Assembly: GCF_031877795.1 (NCBI RefSeq)
Contig: NC_133935.1
Location: 87,657,791-87,721,790, forward strand
Source: Strix aluco
Taxonomy: Eukaryota > Chordata > Aves > Strigiformes > Strigidae
DNA length: 64,000 bases
Direction: 5' to 3'
Part shown: piece after piece, positions 24,601-36,059 of the stretch
Layout of the letters: every line of letters starts with the position of its first letter
Numbering within the stretch: position 1 is the first letter of the stretch
Position numbers and translations under genes: made by a program
Notes under the pieces: generated by a model
The model's input: the letters and a program-made list of their open reading frames with translations, nothing else
Told to the model about the DNA's origin: nothing
The model's database searches: none

Positions 24601-27600
24601 ATAAGGGCAGGACCTCATGGAAAGCAGAGTATAGAAGAGTCCATGTTAATGAAAGAGGCCAGATTGTGAATCATGATTTGTTTCCAAAGAATATAAAAGC
24701 TAAATATGTGCCAATGGCATTGCCTACCTGCAGGTCTTCAATCAGGATGGAGTACTCAATCCCATGGGACTCCAGGAAGGCTTTGACTTCTTGGAGGCTG
24801 TTAGCGGGGATTCGCACATCCACAGGGAGTGTAGGGGTGGAGGGATTTATCCAGAAATCAAGCTGAAAAAGAGAAAGGAAAATGGATTTGGTTTGGGGAA
24901 AGTGTTCTGCAAACAGCTCTTCTAAAGCTTTAGAAATGCTGATTTCTCCCAAATGGAATGACTCCTGCAGTATTGCAGCCCACCATGTGTACAGCACGCT
25001 CCATTCTTTAGCGTGGCCTCACCACAACCTTGTATCAGTTAACGTGACAAACCCACAAAAAAATAACAAATGTCTGCAGGAGGCTAAAGTCAGCATTTCC
25101 ACCAACTTCAGAGCTTCAGTCATACAAGCAAGAGGAAATTTTAGTCTTCTGTAATGATTATTTTACTGTTCTCCCTTTTACCAGAAATAGTTTCAAGAAA
25201 AGGTCTGTATTACAGTATTAGATAATATGAAAGCCATTGGGTTTATTTCTCCTTTTATTTGTCCTTTGGTAGGGCTTTTCTAAATTTTCATTTCTATACT
25301 ATTCAAATCAATATTTTTAAAGAAAGTGGTAATAAAAATTCTCACCAATGACAACAAGAACAATAATAACATAGAATTTTATAGTGTCTTTCGCTGTTTC
25401 AATACAGTGTAGACCAATAAATTCCTCCCACAACGCTGGGAGACAAGTACAAAAACATTAGCATCCCCACTTTCAAGATAAGCTTTTTGATACTAAGATT
25501 AAGAGCAGATCAGTTCAAATATGATTGTAAATCCAGTAGGAAAAATATTTTTAATTTAATTGCAGGCACTCCTGAATACCACGGTGGTACTAGAACTGGC
25601 AGATCAAACACCAAGTATTGACACAGCAAATTTATTTATGGCAGCTGCCACAATATGGTACGAACCTTTTAAATGCGATGCAAAGTCCTACCCTGAAAAG
25701 CCTCACCCCAGTCTGAAACGTTAAAAAAAGGTCTCTGTGGTAATAACATACCTCAAGGTGTTCCAGCGATTCCAAAAGCTGTAACTCCTTAACCTCCTCC
25801 TCATTTTTTGTCTTGATTCGGAGAACCTGGTGCCTGCAATAAATCAGTAACTCTTCAGAAACAGTCTCAGAAAGGGGTCTGGTTGAACAAGCTCGTTACT
25901 GAGATCATGAATGTCATGGGTCGTTACTTGGATGTTACCATACAGGCTTCTTCAATGCAGCTGACTTAGTGTCACCCAAGAGTTCAACCAACCACCTGCA
26001 GGGCCAGCCTGTTATATGTGCACTAGATTAGTAACTAGTTAAATGGCAATTTTTAAGATTTCATCATAAACAAGACATCAAGTGGATGAGTTTTTAAATG
26101 CTTACAAGGATCAGTCTTGAATCAATTAGTTATTTTTTGTCAACATCTTACAGAAAGAAATGTTCTGGTTGAGTTTGCAAATGCTGTATAGTGGGGAGCA
26201 CTATACAACAAAGAAAACCAACTCCTAAATACGGGATTAATTTCACCTTTCTTTGGTTTAGTCAAAGACTGTTGACAAACTTCCCTGTGTTGTCAGAAGG
26301 TGATAGCATCAGAGGGTGGCTTGCACCATTCCAGGTGCAATGAATCACCATCTGGAAGTATCTCACTGCCGGTTACAGAGATAACCTCCACGATTAACTC
26401 AGACCGTGCGTTGTACAACGTACAGTGATCACAACATACAGTCTCTACGTAGTTTTTAGATCACTAAAAACATATATCCCGTTCAAATACACAATGTTCC
26501 AGGCTGCTTGGTGAAATAGGTACAAGCAAACAGTACCACGAGGACAGGCTGATGAGCTCAGGCTTGTTCAGGCTGATCTAACTGCAGCCTACAACTGCTT
26601 GAAGGGGAGTTACAAAAAAAGGACAAACTCTTGTTTGTGGTCAGAGAGTGGAATAGGCTGCCCAGGGAGAGGGTGGAGTCCCCATCCCTGGGTGTGTTTA
26701 AGGGTCATTTGGATGAGCTGTTGGGGGATGTGGTGTAGGGGAGAACTTTGTAGAGTGGGGCTGAGGGTTGGACTCCATGATCCCAAGGGTCTTTTCCAGC
26801 CTGAATGATTCTGGGATTCTTCTCTGTAGGGGTAGATGATAGCAAGGGAAACAGCTCCATGCCCTGGGCTGAGCAGGAGGGTGGATGAAAACTTCTGGAG
26901 GTCCCTCCCACCTAATGCTTTCATGAAATGACAAAACCAGGGGGGATTCTGAAGGAAACCTGGGAGCCACAATGATTAATCAGTCGGAAGTACAGCCCAG
27001 CATCAATGCTGTCGGCAAAAGCACCAATGTGCTCCTTAGCTGTATAGCCTGGGGCTTACTGCAAGCAAGCCGAGCTTAACGCTGCATTTACAAAGGACAT
27101 TTGGTGGTTAAAGCATTTGGTGTGTTTGTTTTCATTCTCTTCCTTAGGCATCTGCCTTTGGCCACTGTTGGAGCCAGAGCAAAAGTCCATGGAGTCCCAT
27201 ATTCTGACGTGGCCCAGCTGCTCTGCCAGCACCCGCTGCAAACAGTACTGAAAAATGGAGACAACTCAGAGCAAATAGACATGAATAACTGCAGAATTGG
27301 AAAACACATCTTAAGACAGGGTAAACAAGGGACTCTGCATATGAGCTCAGTTATGTGTATGTTTATTTACTAGCGTGGCCTCAGCTGCTGAGAAGAGACA
27401 CTCATTAATACCAGGTTCTTGAGTCAGGGCAGGTGAGGTGTAAGACTCTTTTGTTGAACCAAGTTAAATCAACACTAAAGGCACTTTACCACATTAATAA
27501 CTTATTATTGGATTCTCCACCACCATAAACTTTATTTCTGAATTGGATTCTTCTGTAAAGAGGAGATGAGGCTCATTAACCACAGCTACTGGACACGACT

Positions 27601-29252
27601 GACGAATGAATTCACAAGAATCCAGTCTACATTATGCCAGAGCCCAGATTAAATAATCAAAATAGCTTCTCCTGGCTTTACAAATCCTAGGGTTTTAGTA
27701 AATTATGTGTATTATTTCTTAATCCTAATCCTTACATCTTCAGATGTATTTAGAAAGGCTGTGAAGAGAATTAAGTATTTAAAGAGAAATTAGAATCTTC
27801 AAAAACAAAGGGAAGCTAGTGACCTTTCTGATCCAAGGCCAGGTTCTGGTCTTTCAGCTCTTTCTTTGTGCCAGACCAGATCTGTCTAACTGAACACTCA
27901 AGCTTTGCAGCGAGGTTCGGCTCTGGATCAAGGCTTGAGACTGCTCCCTAGGTACAGCCAAAGCCAAGACAAAGCCTTGGTGAACATGAATTTAGGGGCT
28001 CAACTCCACAGCGAGACCCTTCTCCTTAGAAAACCCAAATGAAAGTAGAGAGGGGTTCCCTCTCTAGCAGTGACGAGTGGCGTCCTCAGGGGGTGGGACC
28101 AGTTTAACATCTTTGTTGGCAACATGGACAATGGGATTGAGGCACCCTCAGCAAGTTCACCAGCAACACCGAGCTGTGTGGTACGGTGACACGCTGGAGG
28201 GAAGGGATCCAGAGGGACCTGGACAGGCTGGAGAGGTGGAACATGCAAACCTCATGGAGGTCAACAAGACCAAGGGCAAGGTCCTGCCCATGGGTTGGGG
28301 CAATCCCAAACACAAATCCAGGCTGGGCAAGGAGGGGATGGAGAGCAGCCCCAAGGAGAAGGACTTTGGGGGGTTGGTGGGTGGAAAATTGACCGTGAGC
28401 CAGCAACGTGCGCTCGCAGCCCAGAAAGCCACCCGTGTGCTGGGCTGCACCCAGAGCAGTGTGGGCAGCAGGGCGAGGGGGGGGATTCTCCCCCTCTGCT
28501 CCGCTCTGGTGAGACCCCCCTGCAGTGCTGGGTCCAGCTCTGGGGGCACCAACAGCAGAAGGACATGGACCTGCTCAAGCGGGGCCAGAGGAGGCCACGA
28601 AGATGCTCGGGGGGCTGGAGCACCCCCCTGTGAGGACAGGCTGAGAGAGTTGGAGGGTTCAGCTGGAGAAGAGAAGGCTCCGGGGAGACCTTAGAGCGGC
28701 CTCCCAGGACTGAAAGGGGCTACAGGAAAGGGGTGGGGGACTCCTGATCAGGGGGGTAGGGATAGGATAAGGGAGAACGGTTTTAAACTGAAAGAGGGGA
28801 GATTTAGGTTAGATCTAAGGAAGAAATTCTTCCCTGTGAGGGTGGTGAGGCCCTGGCACAGGTTGCCCAGAGAAGCTGTGGCTGCCCCCTCCCTGGAAGG
28901 GTTCAAGGCCAGGTTGGACGGGGCTTTGGGCAACCTGGGCTAGTGGAAGGTGTCCCTGCCCAGGGCAGGGAAGTTGGACTAGACAGTCTTTAAGGTCCCT
29001 TCCAACCCAAACCATTCTGAGATTCTATGATTCCTTCAAATACTGGCATACCAAAGCAACAAGACGAAGTCAGTCATAAAAAGCAAAGAATGTGCCCCAA
29101 GCAGATTTTGTAAAGTTAAGATCATGAAAAATAACAACTGGATAATACAGCCTTAAATGAAAGGTCTTCCACAAAAGCATAACTCACCCAACAAAAGTTT
29201 CCAGGCACAAGGAAACCCCGAAGAGGGCACTGAAGATCAAAATCAGCTTCAT
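18642..29252 (-). CDS. CPA2: Carboxypeptidase A2 (procarboxypeptidase A2), 419 aa
   Basis: Eleven coding exons in transcript order: 29252-29188, 25833-25752, 24862-24728, 23943-23845, 23240-23139, 22969-22868, 22115-22005, 21640-21550, 21161-20962, 19644-19560, 18829-18642 (1260 bp, open). Signal peptide [16 protein letters not shown], propeptide, then the M14 domain with [34 protein letters not shown] and FELRDTG. Two features point to CPA2 rather than CPA1: Ala at pocket position 268 (SFAFELRD), which opens the S1' pocket for bulky aromatic residues, and Asp-Ala-Gly before the His69 motif. Exon sizes match the two sister genes, but introns are far longer (gene about 10.6 kb against 3.7 kb for CPA1) and codon GC is lower. 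Intron 1 (25834-29187) holds two CR1 copies. Confidence 0.94.
19013..19513 (-). mobile_element. CR1 LINE, 3' fragment, in CPA2 last intron
   Basis: Same subfamily and orientation as the copy at 7.7 kb, beginning with complemented terminal repeats (TTCACAGAATCACAGAATTG) and extending about 500 bp into the 3' UTR. It ends close to the splice donor of exon 10. Boundaries are approximate. Confidence 0.88.
19881..20179 (-). mobile_element. CR1 LINE, 3' fragment, in CPA2 intron 9
   Basis: About 300 bp nearly identical to the 3' part of the element at 19013-19513 and in the same orientation, but truncated earlier. The two lie on either side of exon 10. Confidence 0.87.
24190..24212 (+). repeat. Poly-G run in CPA2 intron 3
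   Basis: A run of about 17 G residues followed by CGCGG. It is a likely spot for length variation or sequencing error and does not touch an exon. Confidence 0.8.
26560..26822 (+). mobile_element. Diverged CR1-like 3' end in CPA2 intron 1
   Basis: Contains the CR1 hallmarks GAATAGGCTGCCCAGGG, GTCCCCATCCCTGG and a terminal ATGATTCTGGGATTCT on the + strand. It is clearly more diverged than the other copies, so it is an older insertion or another subfamily. Confidence 0.75.
28070..29034 (+). mobile_element. CR1 LINE, longest copy (about 960 bp), in CPA2 intron 1
   Basis: Carries the end of the CR1 ORF2 region (decayed) plus the 3' UTR, finishing with TTCCAACCCAAACCATTCT and a terminal octamer repeat. 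Open frames inside it, up to 205 codons, are not in a conserved reverse-transcriptase frame. It ends about 150 bp before CPA2 exon 1. Confidence 0.88.
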
Positions 29253-29290
29253 GTTTGATGTGAAGTTCAACTCAGCCTAGCAAAGGTGAA

Positions 29291-29298
29291 TTTATACA
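29291..29298 (-). promoter_or_regulatory. TATA box of CPA2
   Basis: TATAAATT on the - strand, about 40 bp upstream of the CPA2 ATG (29250-29252). It is a good TATA match at the usual distance for a zymogen gene with a short leader. Confidence 0.7.
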
Positions 29299-29815
29299 GG
29301 ACTCGTTAAGAAACCCTTTTGCAGATAAAACACATCTGTATTTCATGTGACTAAATTCTCACATTTATCAGATCTTTCAAGGCAATCAACAGATAGGAGG
29401 CCAATTTCACCTCCAAAAAAATATTTTCCACTGACACATTGGAACCTGTAAGGGAGGAGTCATTCTCAAAGCTTTGCCCTCAAAGCTCCTCAGTGTCCTT
29501 TTACACATTTTTTTAGATAGAGAAAAACAGGGACAAACTGAATGTCATCCCAGCTGTTACTGGGGGTGAGGAGCTCTACCAGTAGACTCTCGGTCATCGG
29601 TTTTCCTCCGATAGATTTCTAGTAGCGCACTCCTTGTTACAGAGAGGCAGCCAGCAGTCTCATCCGGCAAAAATACTCAACACGAGTGATTGTTTTGAAG
29701 GATGAACGCTGGGTCCTGCCTGCTATGCAACAAGTTGTCTCTGAGGCCATGCTAGAGATTCACTCTTATATACAAATTACACAGTTCTAGATATAAGCCA
29801 GAGAGTTTAAATATA

Positions 29816-29821
29816 TTTATT
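29816..29821 (-). terminator. Poly(A) signal of the SSMEM1-like gene
   Basis: AATAAA on the - strand about 150 nt beyond the stop codon of the open frame ending at 29972. It supports that frame being a true 3' terminal exon. Confidence 0.5.
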
Positions 29822-29971
29822 GAAATTACCAGCACTTTGCCAGTCTTCAGCTGGGATGGTTCCAGACAGATCCAGCCAGCTGGTGTTTCAAGCAAATTAA
29901 GGTTGCAGCAAGATTCACATGAAAGCGAGTTGTATAGTAAGAGCAGAAAAAAGCCTTGGATGAACGGGAAT

Positions 29972-30361
29972 TTAGAGGAGCTCAACTCTGCAGCTAGATC
30001 CTCCTCCTTGGACAGGCTTGCTAGACTTCTCTTCTAACAAAATATCCTCCTCAGGAAGAGGTGACACAGGTTTAAGGAAGTGCTGGAACAGCCGGGTCCC
30101 CTCAGCTTTACAATGCCCACAGGGCTGTTCCCTGATCCAGTAGCTCTCTTGTGCTGGACTCAGTCTACGTCTTGCTTCACAGGGAATAGCCTCCATCTTG
30201 TTCGCCTTCCACGCCCAGATATTTGAGTTGTTGTTATCGACGTTGAAGGAGTAACAGCGACGGGCAGTCTCCTGCCTGAGCTTTGGGAACCATCTCTCTT
30301 GCCCTTGGTCATGGGAACACCCAGCTGAGGTTGTCCCAGAATGACAGGTAGAGCCAGAGGG
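29972..30361 (-). CDS. SSMEM1: Probable terminal exon of SSMEM1 (serine-rich single-pass membrane protein 1)
   Basis: A - strand open frame reaches from a stop at 30383 down to the TAG/TAA end at 29972. Near its end it reads ESYWIREQPCGHCKAEGT. This resembles, from my recollection, the C-terminal region of mammalian SSMEM1 (a Ser-Tyr, then Cys-X-His-Cys-Lys-Ala and a Thr). Mammalian SSMEM1 lies between CPA2 and TMEM209, exactly this position. A possible acceptor AG precedes 30361 in the phase left by the candidate first exon (33543-33725), but its pyrimidine tract is poor, so the 5' limit is uncertain and a middle exon may be missing. The gene could be expressed in testis, as in mammals, or be decaying. 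Confidence 0.5.
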   Translation of the reverse strand, partial: PSGSTCHSGTTSAGCSHDQGQERWFPKLRQETARRCYSFNVDNNNSNIWAWKANKMEAIPCEARRRLSPAQESYWIREQPCGHCKAEGTRLFQHFLKPVSPLPEEDILLEEKSSKPVQGGGSSCRVELL

Positions 30362-30383
30362 CTGTTGGATAAGACTTTTTGTT

Positions 30384-33300
30384 CATCCCATTAAAAATGT
30401 TACTGAGGAAGAGCCAGGTGCTGACTCTGCCGTAATACCTGCAGAAGGAGTTCCTGCGAACTACCACGGGACAGAAGGGAGATGGTTCGGCCACTCTGTA
30501 ATCAACCTCAGGAGAGGAAGGAAGTCTCTGACAATCCCCAGAGGAAGCTCTCACCTGTGCCAAACCTCTCATTATCTCCACTCCCACCCTACTCCTCTGC
30601 AGCCAGGGCAGGGGCTTCTTGTCATGTGCTCATAGCAGACTCCAAGCAAGTCTTTTGTAAGGCCAGACCTCATGTTTTTGGGAACAAAAAGAGCCTCAGG
30701 CAAGGATTCTGTCTCTTTTGATACATAGGAATTAGTCATCCTGCAACTGTTGTATCTTGGGGGCACACTGGAGAACATACGCTCTGCAGGGAGGTATGTT
30801 CCTGCAAGTCGCCAGGTCTTTGAGGTTTAACCCAACCCAGTCCTTGGGAAACAAGATCTCCACTCCCCTCAGTGTAAATCAGATTAACACGAGTTTATCC
30901 TAAGAGACAGGAGCCATCATGAGAATTTCCTGCTTCTAGCACTACAGTGATTCTGGTGGAAGTCAAATCCCACCCGTAGTTTACGGCCTTCAACATTTCA
31001 TAAAGAACCAGCAGACTGTCCGCACCACCTCCTGTGGATTCACTCATTGAAAACAGGAAGGAGGGACTTAATTTGAGGCAAAATTATAGCTTGCTTCATT
31101 ACTCATGTTACATCCCGCATGGATTTAAAGGCTGCCAAGAGATCCCGCCAAACGTGATGTCAGGGTCTAAAGAGCTCCAAGTGCCCTGACCAGTCTCATC
31201 CGGGTCCTCCACCCACTGTGTTTAAGGAGCTGCATTTAAACCCAAACCTTTGTACCTACTAATCCCCACTGAAGGGGCTACAGGAGCCTGCAGCACTGTG
31301 ACCTCCCGCTATAGCCATAAGGCCCTGCAGAGTTTGGAGATCAGCCTTGAACCACAGAGGAAGCGCTGTAGGAGAAGTCCTGCCCTATGGGAGAAGCCTC
31401 TGCGGTGCTCAGATCCCAAAACACCCGAGCAAACTGGGGAGCAGCAAGAGCAGGGGTGCACTGCCACAGCAAGCCAGAAGCCAAAGGTGACAGCAAAGCA
31501 GCAAGGGTAGAGAGCTCACCACAAGCAGCACGGACCCAAACGAGAGGAGCGGAGCAGGTCTGGTGGCACTGACCAGGAAAAACCACAATCCAGATCCTCA
31601 GGGAAATGGACAGTCACACAGCAGGTCTGCGGCCAGGATGTCAAGAACTTACAAGCCCAAGTCCACTGTGCACCCACAGCAGCTCAAACAAGGACCAAAA
31701 CAAACGGCCTCAGCTTAAATGCAGCTCCCACGCCAAGGGGCGGAGGGTGTGTGGGTGGGGGCCCCACATCAGCCCTGTCAGGGCAATTAGCGGTCGCAGG
31801 GCCCTGGCACACTAACGTGGACAGGGTGGGACATACTCTCTGCAGACTCCTAAGAGGATGTGGGATCGTACAATGAATCACAAACACCCTGGTGAACCAA
31901 ACTTTATTGCTTAAAATTGGTGTACTGATGTACAGACAGTTTGCCTGGGCTGTCATTGGCAGAGGGCCAGAACAGATATGACACACACACACACACCCCC
32001 CCCGCTAACTAGAAAGGCCTCAAAAGTCATCAAATTTAGGTGGAGTCACTCCTTTTCTGTAACGTCTGCACCCCCTGTTATTGCCCCTGCCTAAAAAAGG
32101 TTCTTACAACCAAGATACAGCATAGTAGTCTCTCCTGTCCCCGTTAGGAAAGAGGCAGCCTCTGTCCTTGCCATACCCACAGAGCATGCCTGAGCTCGAG
32201 CCCACTGTCCCCCTTACCTCCCATCCTCTCCAAATAAATGTTCAGCAATTCAGTAGGAAAGGGAAAGAGAGGGGAGACAACCCGTGCTGGACTGAGCTTT
32301 CCTTGTGCTCCTGCTGCCCCACTTGTTCCCTCTGCTCTCTCCACATCCATTCTGCATCACCTCCTGCTCTCTCACAGGGTCTCAAGCATTTTCTTTAATG
32401 TTTTTTTAAACCTTACGCTTAAGAAAACTCATATTTACCTTTAGAATTGCTCTTCCTTTCGTCAGAACATAATCTTTTATCCTGGACTTTCTGGAGGATC
32501 TGTTTCAGGGAAATGACATTGTACATATGATGTTACTTAGAGCAACATATAAACATTAATTCCTTATATAATGATAATTCTCACTCCATGCGTGAGTTTG
32601 TGAGAGAAGCTCTGGGACTGACTGGTTCTCACACAGCTACAGCACAAGGAGCAGTGCCAGCCCCTGCCCCAGGAAAACACAGCCAGGAAGGGATCCCTCA
32701 CGCCTTCACCATTTCTACTGAGACTCTCAACAACCCCATATTCCTCAGAAATCCCATACGTGTTTCACCTTTTGGGTGAAAATGTTTCTTTTCTCATCTT
32801 CTCGAGCTAGACCTGTAACGCTGACATGGCAAAGGGCTCTGTTGGCAAGTCATCTCCTGAATGATCAAAGTTAATTGGCTATAACACAATTAATTTTGGA
32901 TTACTGGTGAGAGAACTATTATTTCTGTAAGTAATGGATTATTTCCATGTTCCTAATCTGCAAGACACTTTGGGAATGCCCTGGATAAAGAATGAGTAGG
33001 GATTTCAGAATGTGGCTCACCATTTGAAGGCGTGACTGACATAATTTTAGGAGCAGAACCCTCGTTCTGACGTCTCTGGAAAATCTGCAGCTGTATGCCT
33101 GTGTAGTAACACTGACTGCAGTGGAGCTACTTGCTTCCAACTCAAATATCCTTAAATTAGGGGAAATCAAGACCTTCAACTTTTCAGGGTTGTCCCTAGA
33201 TTTCACGTCTTTGAGTCATACAGCAGTTTATAACACACCACACACTCCACCAGATCACGTTGTTGCTTTGCATTTTAGGACAGAAAGCACACAGATTAAT

Positions 33301-33542
33301 TGTAGTTGGTAATAACAAGAAGGGGATGGGAAGGGTACAGGGAGAGATACAGTCAGTTACTCATTAGAGATTAAAGACTGGTTCTAACAGTGACATCATC
33401 CCATGAGATAGTTATAAATAATAACAACTTCCAAGGTTGTGAAAGACCTTTAGGCAGGAAAGTTTCATAGAAGGCCCACAATAACCTTCTGCTAAGGGCC
33501 AGCAGGTGTCAGCAGAAAACACAGAATTAAATAACGTCTTAC
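30384..33542. other. Interval between the two SSMEM1-like exons
   Basis: About 3.1 kb. I see no further convincing exon. It holds a short (AC)n run with a C run at 31981-32001 and, at 31900-31907, a - strand AATAAA that could end a non-coding transcript. Short open frames on both strands lack recognisable similarity. Confidence 0.45.
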
Positions 33543-33725
33543 TCCAGCACAGCAGACAAGACAGATAATCAAAATGCCACTGCAGGAGCAGAGCAGGATC
33601 TTTCCTCTGATCCCCCCAAAGCCTTCCTCATCCTCTTCCTTCTCATCTGGTTTTTGACTAGCACCAGAGAGCAAGGTGTGATTCTGCCAGTAATACCACC
33701 AAAGTGAGCAAAAAGGGTCTCCCAT
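33543..33725 (-). CDS. SSMEM1: Probable first coding exon of SSMEM1-like gene
   Basis: ATG at 33723-33725 opens a 61-codon exon ending at a GT donor (GGA|GTAAGA on the - strand, phase 0). It encodes MGDPFCSLWW, an acidic stretch (EKEEDEE) and one hydrophobic segment (ILLCSCSGILIICLVCC, residues about 43-59) that can span a membrane. Mammalian SSMEM1 also starts MGD-x-F and has a single membrane segment near residue 40. Position and strand agree with the terminal exon at 29972. The match is short and recalled from memory, so this is a proposal. Confidence 0.45.
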
Positions 33726-34964
33726 GGAGCCTCAGCGCTGGACGTGGGACACGGGGCTCTCCCCTCTCCAAGGGGCGAGAGTTTCCGTGTTTGGAGCAGC
33801 CCCTCAGCAACACATTGTCCAGTCAACCACCTCAGGAAGTCCCGATGTGTCGGCAGGTAGGAGGGCATCACAAAGCGGTCTCTTTTCTGCCCGGTAAGTC
33901 CTCCAGCTGCAATCCAGGGAAGGCTGGAGTGCCCTCCAGTCCTGTGGTCCGTAGCCTTTGGGAGTTGTTGCATGGGATTCACCTCCTCCCACTCAAGCCG
34001 TGTCAAGGCTGGGAATTGCACCAAAACAAGACTACTCTTCTTCTGTAACTGATTAAGAGCCATTCACCCCATCTTCAAATAGCTGTTTGAGACAAAAAGC
34101 CTACTTTGAACTTCTAAACAGTCCTTCAATATTATCTCAATATTATCAATATTGCTTTTCTTGCTTTCATCCCCTCGCTTAGGAAGTGAGTCAGTCAAGA
34201 GACTTTCAAACTAACCAAAATCACCCATTGGTGTGGATCTATCAAATCAACTTTCACCCTGCTTAGTCTCCTCCCTTTCTCCAATTCTATTTTTATTACC
34301 ATATGTTTCCTATAAGCAGCTTTTTATAAAGGAATAACACATTCCCCCAGCCTTTATGGTGGGGCAACTTGAAAGTTACTGTATTTAACCAAACTAGAAG
34401 CAGAGTGGAAAAAAGTAAGAAATAGGTTGGATATCCCAGATAATTAGAATATCCCAGATAATTTTTCTTTTGCAGAGCTGCTGCCCTTGTCTTGTACAAG
34501 CTGTTGCAGCCACCTAAGCTCAATATGCCTCCCCAGGCCAGGTCCAGCTCCCCTGTCCAGCTCCTCTCGCTTTGCTACCTCCCAGTTCTTCCCATCTGCT
34601 GTCATACCCTGCACTTTTTGCCCCAAAAGGACGTATTACATGAAAATGTCACCAAGACAAGTCAGTATGTCACCACACTGACAATGTCGCATGATTTACC
34701 ATCCAGTTGTCTAAGTCACGCAGGCCACTGGAAGCCACCCTGTCCAGTGGGACCATCTTTACCTCAGGTGAAACATTCTGAATATACTGATTTAGCATGC
34801 AATTCACACAACCCTCTTCATTTACAGCATTTCAGAACAGAAGTAAGAAGTTACACCTGTACAGCATGCAAAGAGACCCAAAATCTCTTAAAGTTTTAAC
34901 TGTGACCTTGGCAACATGCAGTCTGACGTATACTACTATGTGTAGTCAATTTAGTGTCATGCTA
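33726..34964. other. Unannotated interval upstream of the SSMEM1-like exon
   Basis: A - strand open frame of 164 codons overlaps the proposed exon in another phase and looks like chance. No repeat or other exon is recognised here. Confidence 0.4.
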
Positions 34965-35547
34965 TAAGCCCAGCTGGTAATTGAGCACCACAGCCACTTG
35001 CTCACTCCCCCCCAGTCAGATGCAAGAGAAAACAAAAAGGGTAAAAGTGAGAAGACTTGTGGATTGAGATAAAGACAGTTTGATAGGTAAAGCAAAAGCC
35101 AAATGTGCATGCAAAGCAAAACAAGGAATTCATTCCCCACTTCCTATGGGCAGGTGGCACTCAGCCATCTCCAGGACATCACAGCTCCATCAGACATAAC
35201 AGTGACTTGGGTAAACAACTGCCATCACTCGGAACTTCCCCCCCTTCCTTCTTTTTCCCTCAGCTCTACAGGCTGAGCATGACGCCGTATGGGCTGGGAC
35301 ATCCCTTGGGTCAGTTGGGGTCAGCTGTCCCGGCTGTGCCCCCTCCCAACTCCTTGTGCCCCCCCCAGCCACTCGCTGGTGGGGTGGGGTGAGGAGCAGA
35401 AAAGGCCTCGGCTCTGTGTAAGAGCTGCTCAGTGATAACTGAAACATCCCTGCGTTATCCACACTGTTTCCAGCACAAATCCAAAACAGAGCTCGTACTA
35501 GCTACTGTGAAGAAAACTTAACTCTCCCCCTAGCCAAAACCAGCACA
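34965..35547 (-). mobile_element. Solo LTR of an endogenous retrovirus, upstream of TMEM209 copy A
   Basis: On the - strand the element starts TGTGCTGGTTTTGG (35547 end) and runs through sequence typical of a common neoavian ERV LTR. Landmarks on the + strand include AGGCTGAGCATGACG and CACTCGCTGGTGGGGTGGGG. No internal retroviral genes are present. Its right part (from about 35266) is shared almost exactly with copy B, while its left part is not (see findings). Confidence 0.72.
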
Positions 35548-35559
35548 TTTAGCTATAAA

Positions 35560-36006
35560 GATACCTCAGCAAAAGCACGGCAACATGTGGCTCTGCACCA
35601 CGGCAAGGGCGCCCAGCACAGCCAACCAGCCGCTCACCCCTTCCCCGCCATCTTCACCCTCTCCACAGCGCGGCCAACATGGCAACCCCGGCACCCGCCT
35701 CACGCGCCTCTTCCCGCCAAAAAAACCGCACCCGCCCAATGGCCGTGGCGCGAGCGTTCCCCGCGGTCCCGCCCCCGTCCCGGTCTTCACGGCAACAGGC
35801 CGCGCCTCCTCTGTGCTGCGCAGCCGGGATGCCGCGGCGACATTCGCGCAGGCGCAGCCGGGGCGGCCGGCGGCTCTGAGGGGTGTGGGGATCGCGCTCT
35901 GCCGGCACCCGCCGCCTCCGTCTCGACTGGAAAAAGGGGACCCCCTGCGCTGCCTGAGGGGAAGGGGGTGTCTCCTCACCTCTCCGGAGCCCGAGCTCTG
36001 CGGCAG
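35560..36006 (+). promoter_or_regulatory. TMEM209: CpG-island promoter and non-coding exon 1 of TMEM209 (copy A)
   Basis: GC- and CpG-rich with no TATA box. It contains a CCAAT box (35736-35740), a GCGCAGGCGC NRF1-type site (about 35845-35855) and GGCAAC half-sites. A splice donor, GCGGCAG|GTACTG, at 36006/36007 marks the end of a non-coding first exon, which joins the exon starting at 37356. The transcription start is not defined by sequence. Long proline-rich open frames on the - strand are composition artefacts. Confidence 0.72.
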
Positions 36007-36059
36007 GTACTGTGGCTGCCCCGCGCCGGCACCGCCTGGCGCCTGGGGCCTGCACAGGG

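Noticed and set aside
28077-28694. A 205-codon open frame
   Set aside because: It lies inside a CR1 copy and does not follow the reverse-transcriptase frame.
33569-34063. A 164-codon - strand open frame
   Set aside because: It overlaps the proposed SSMEM1-like exon in a different phase and shows no recognisable domain.
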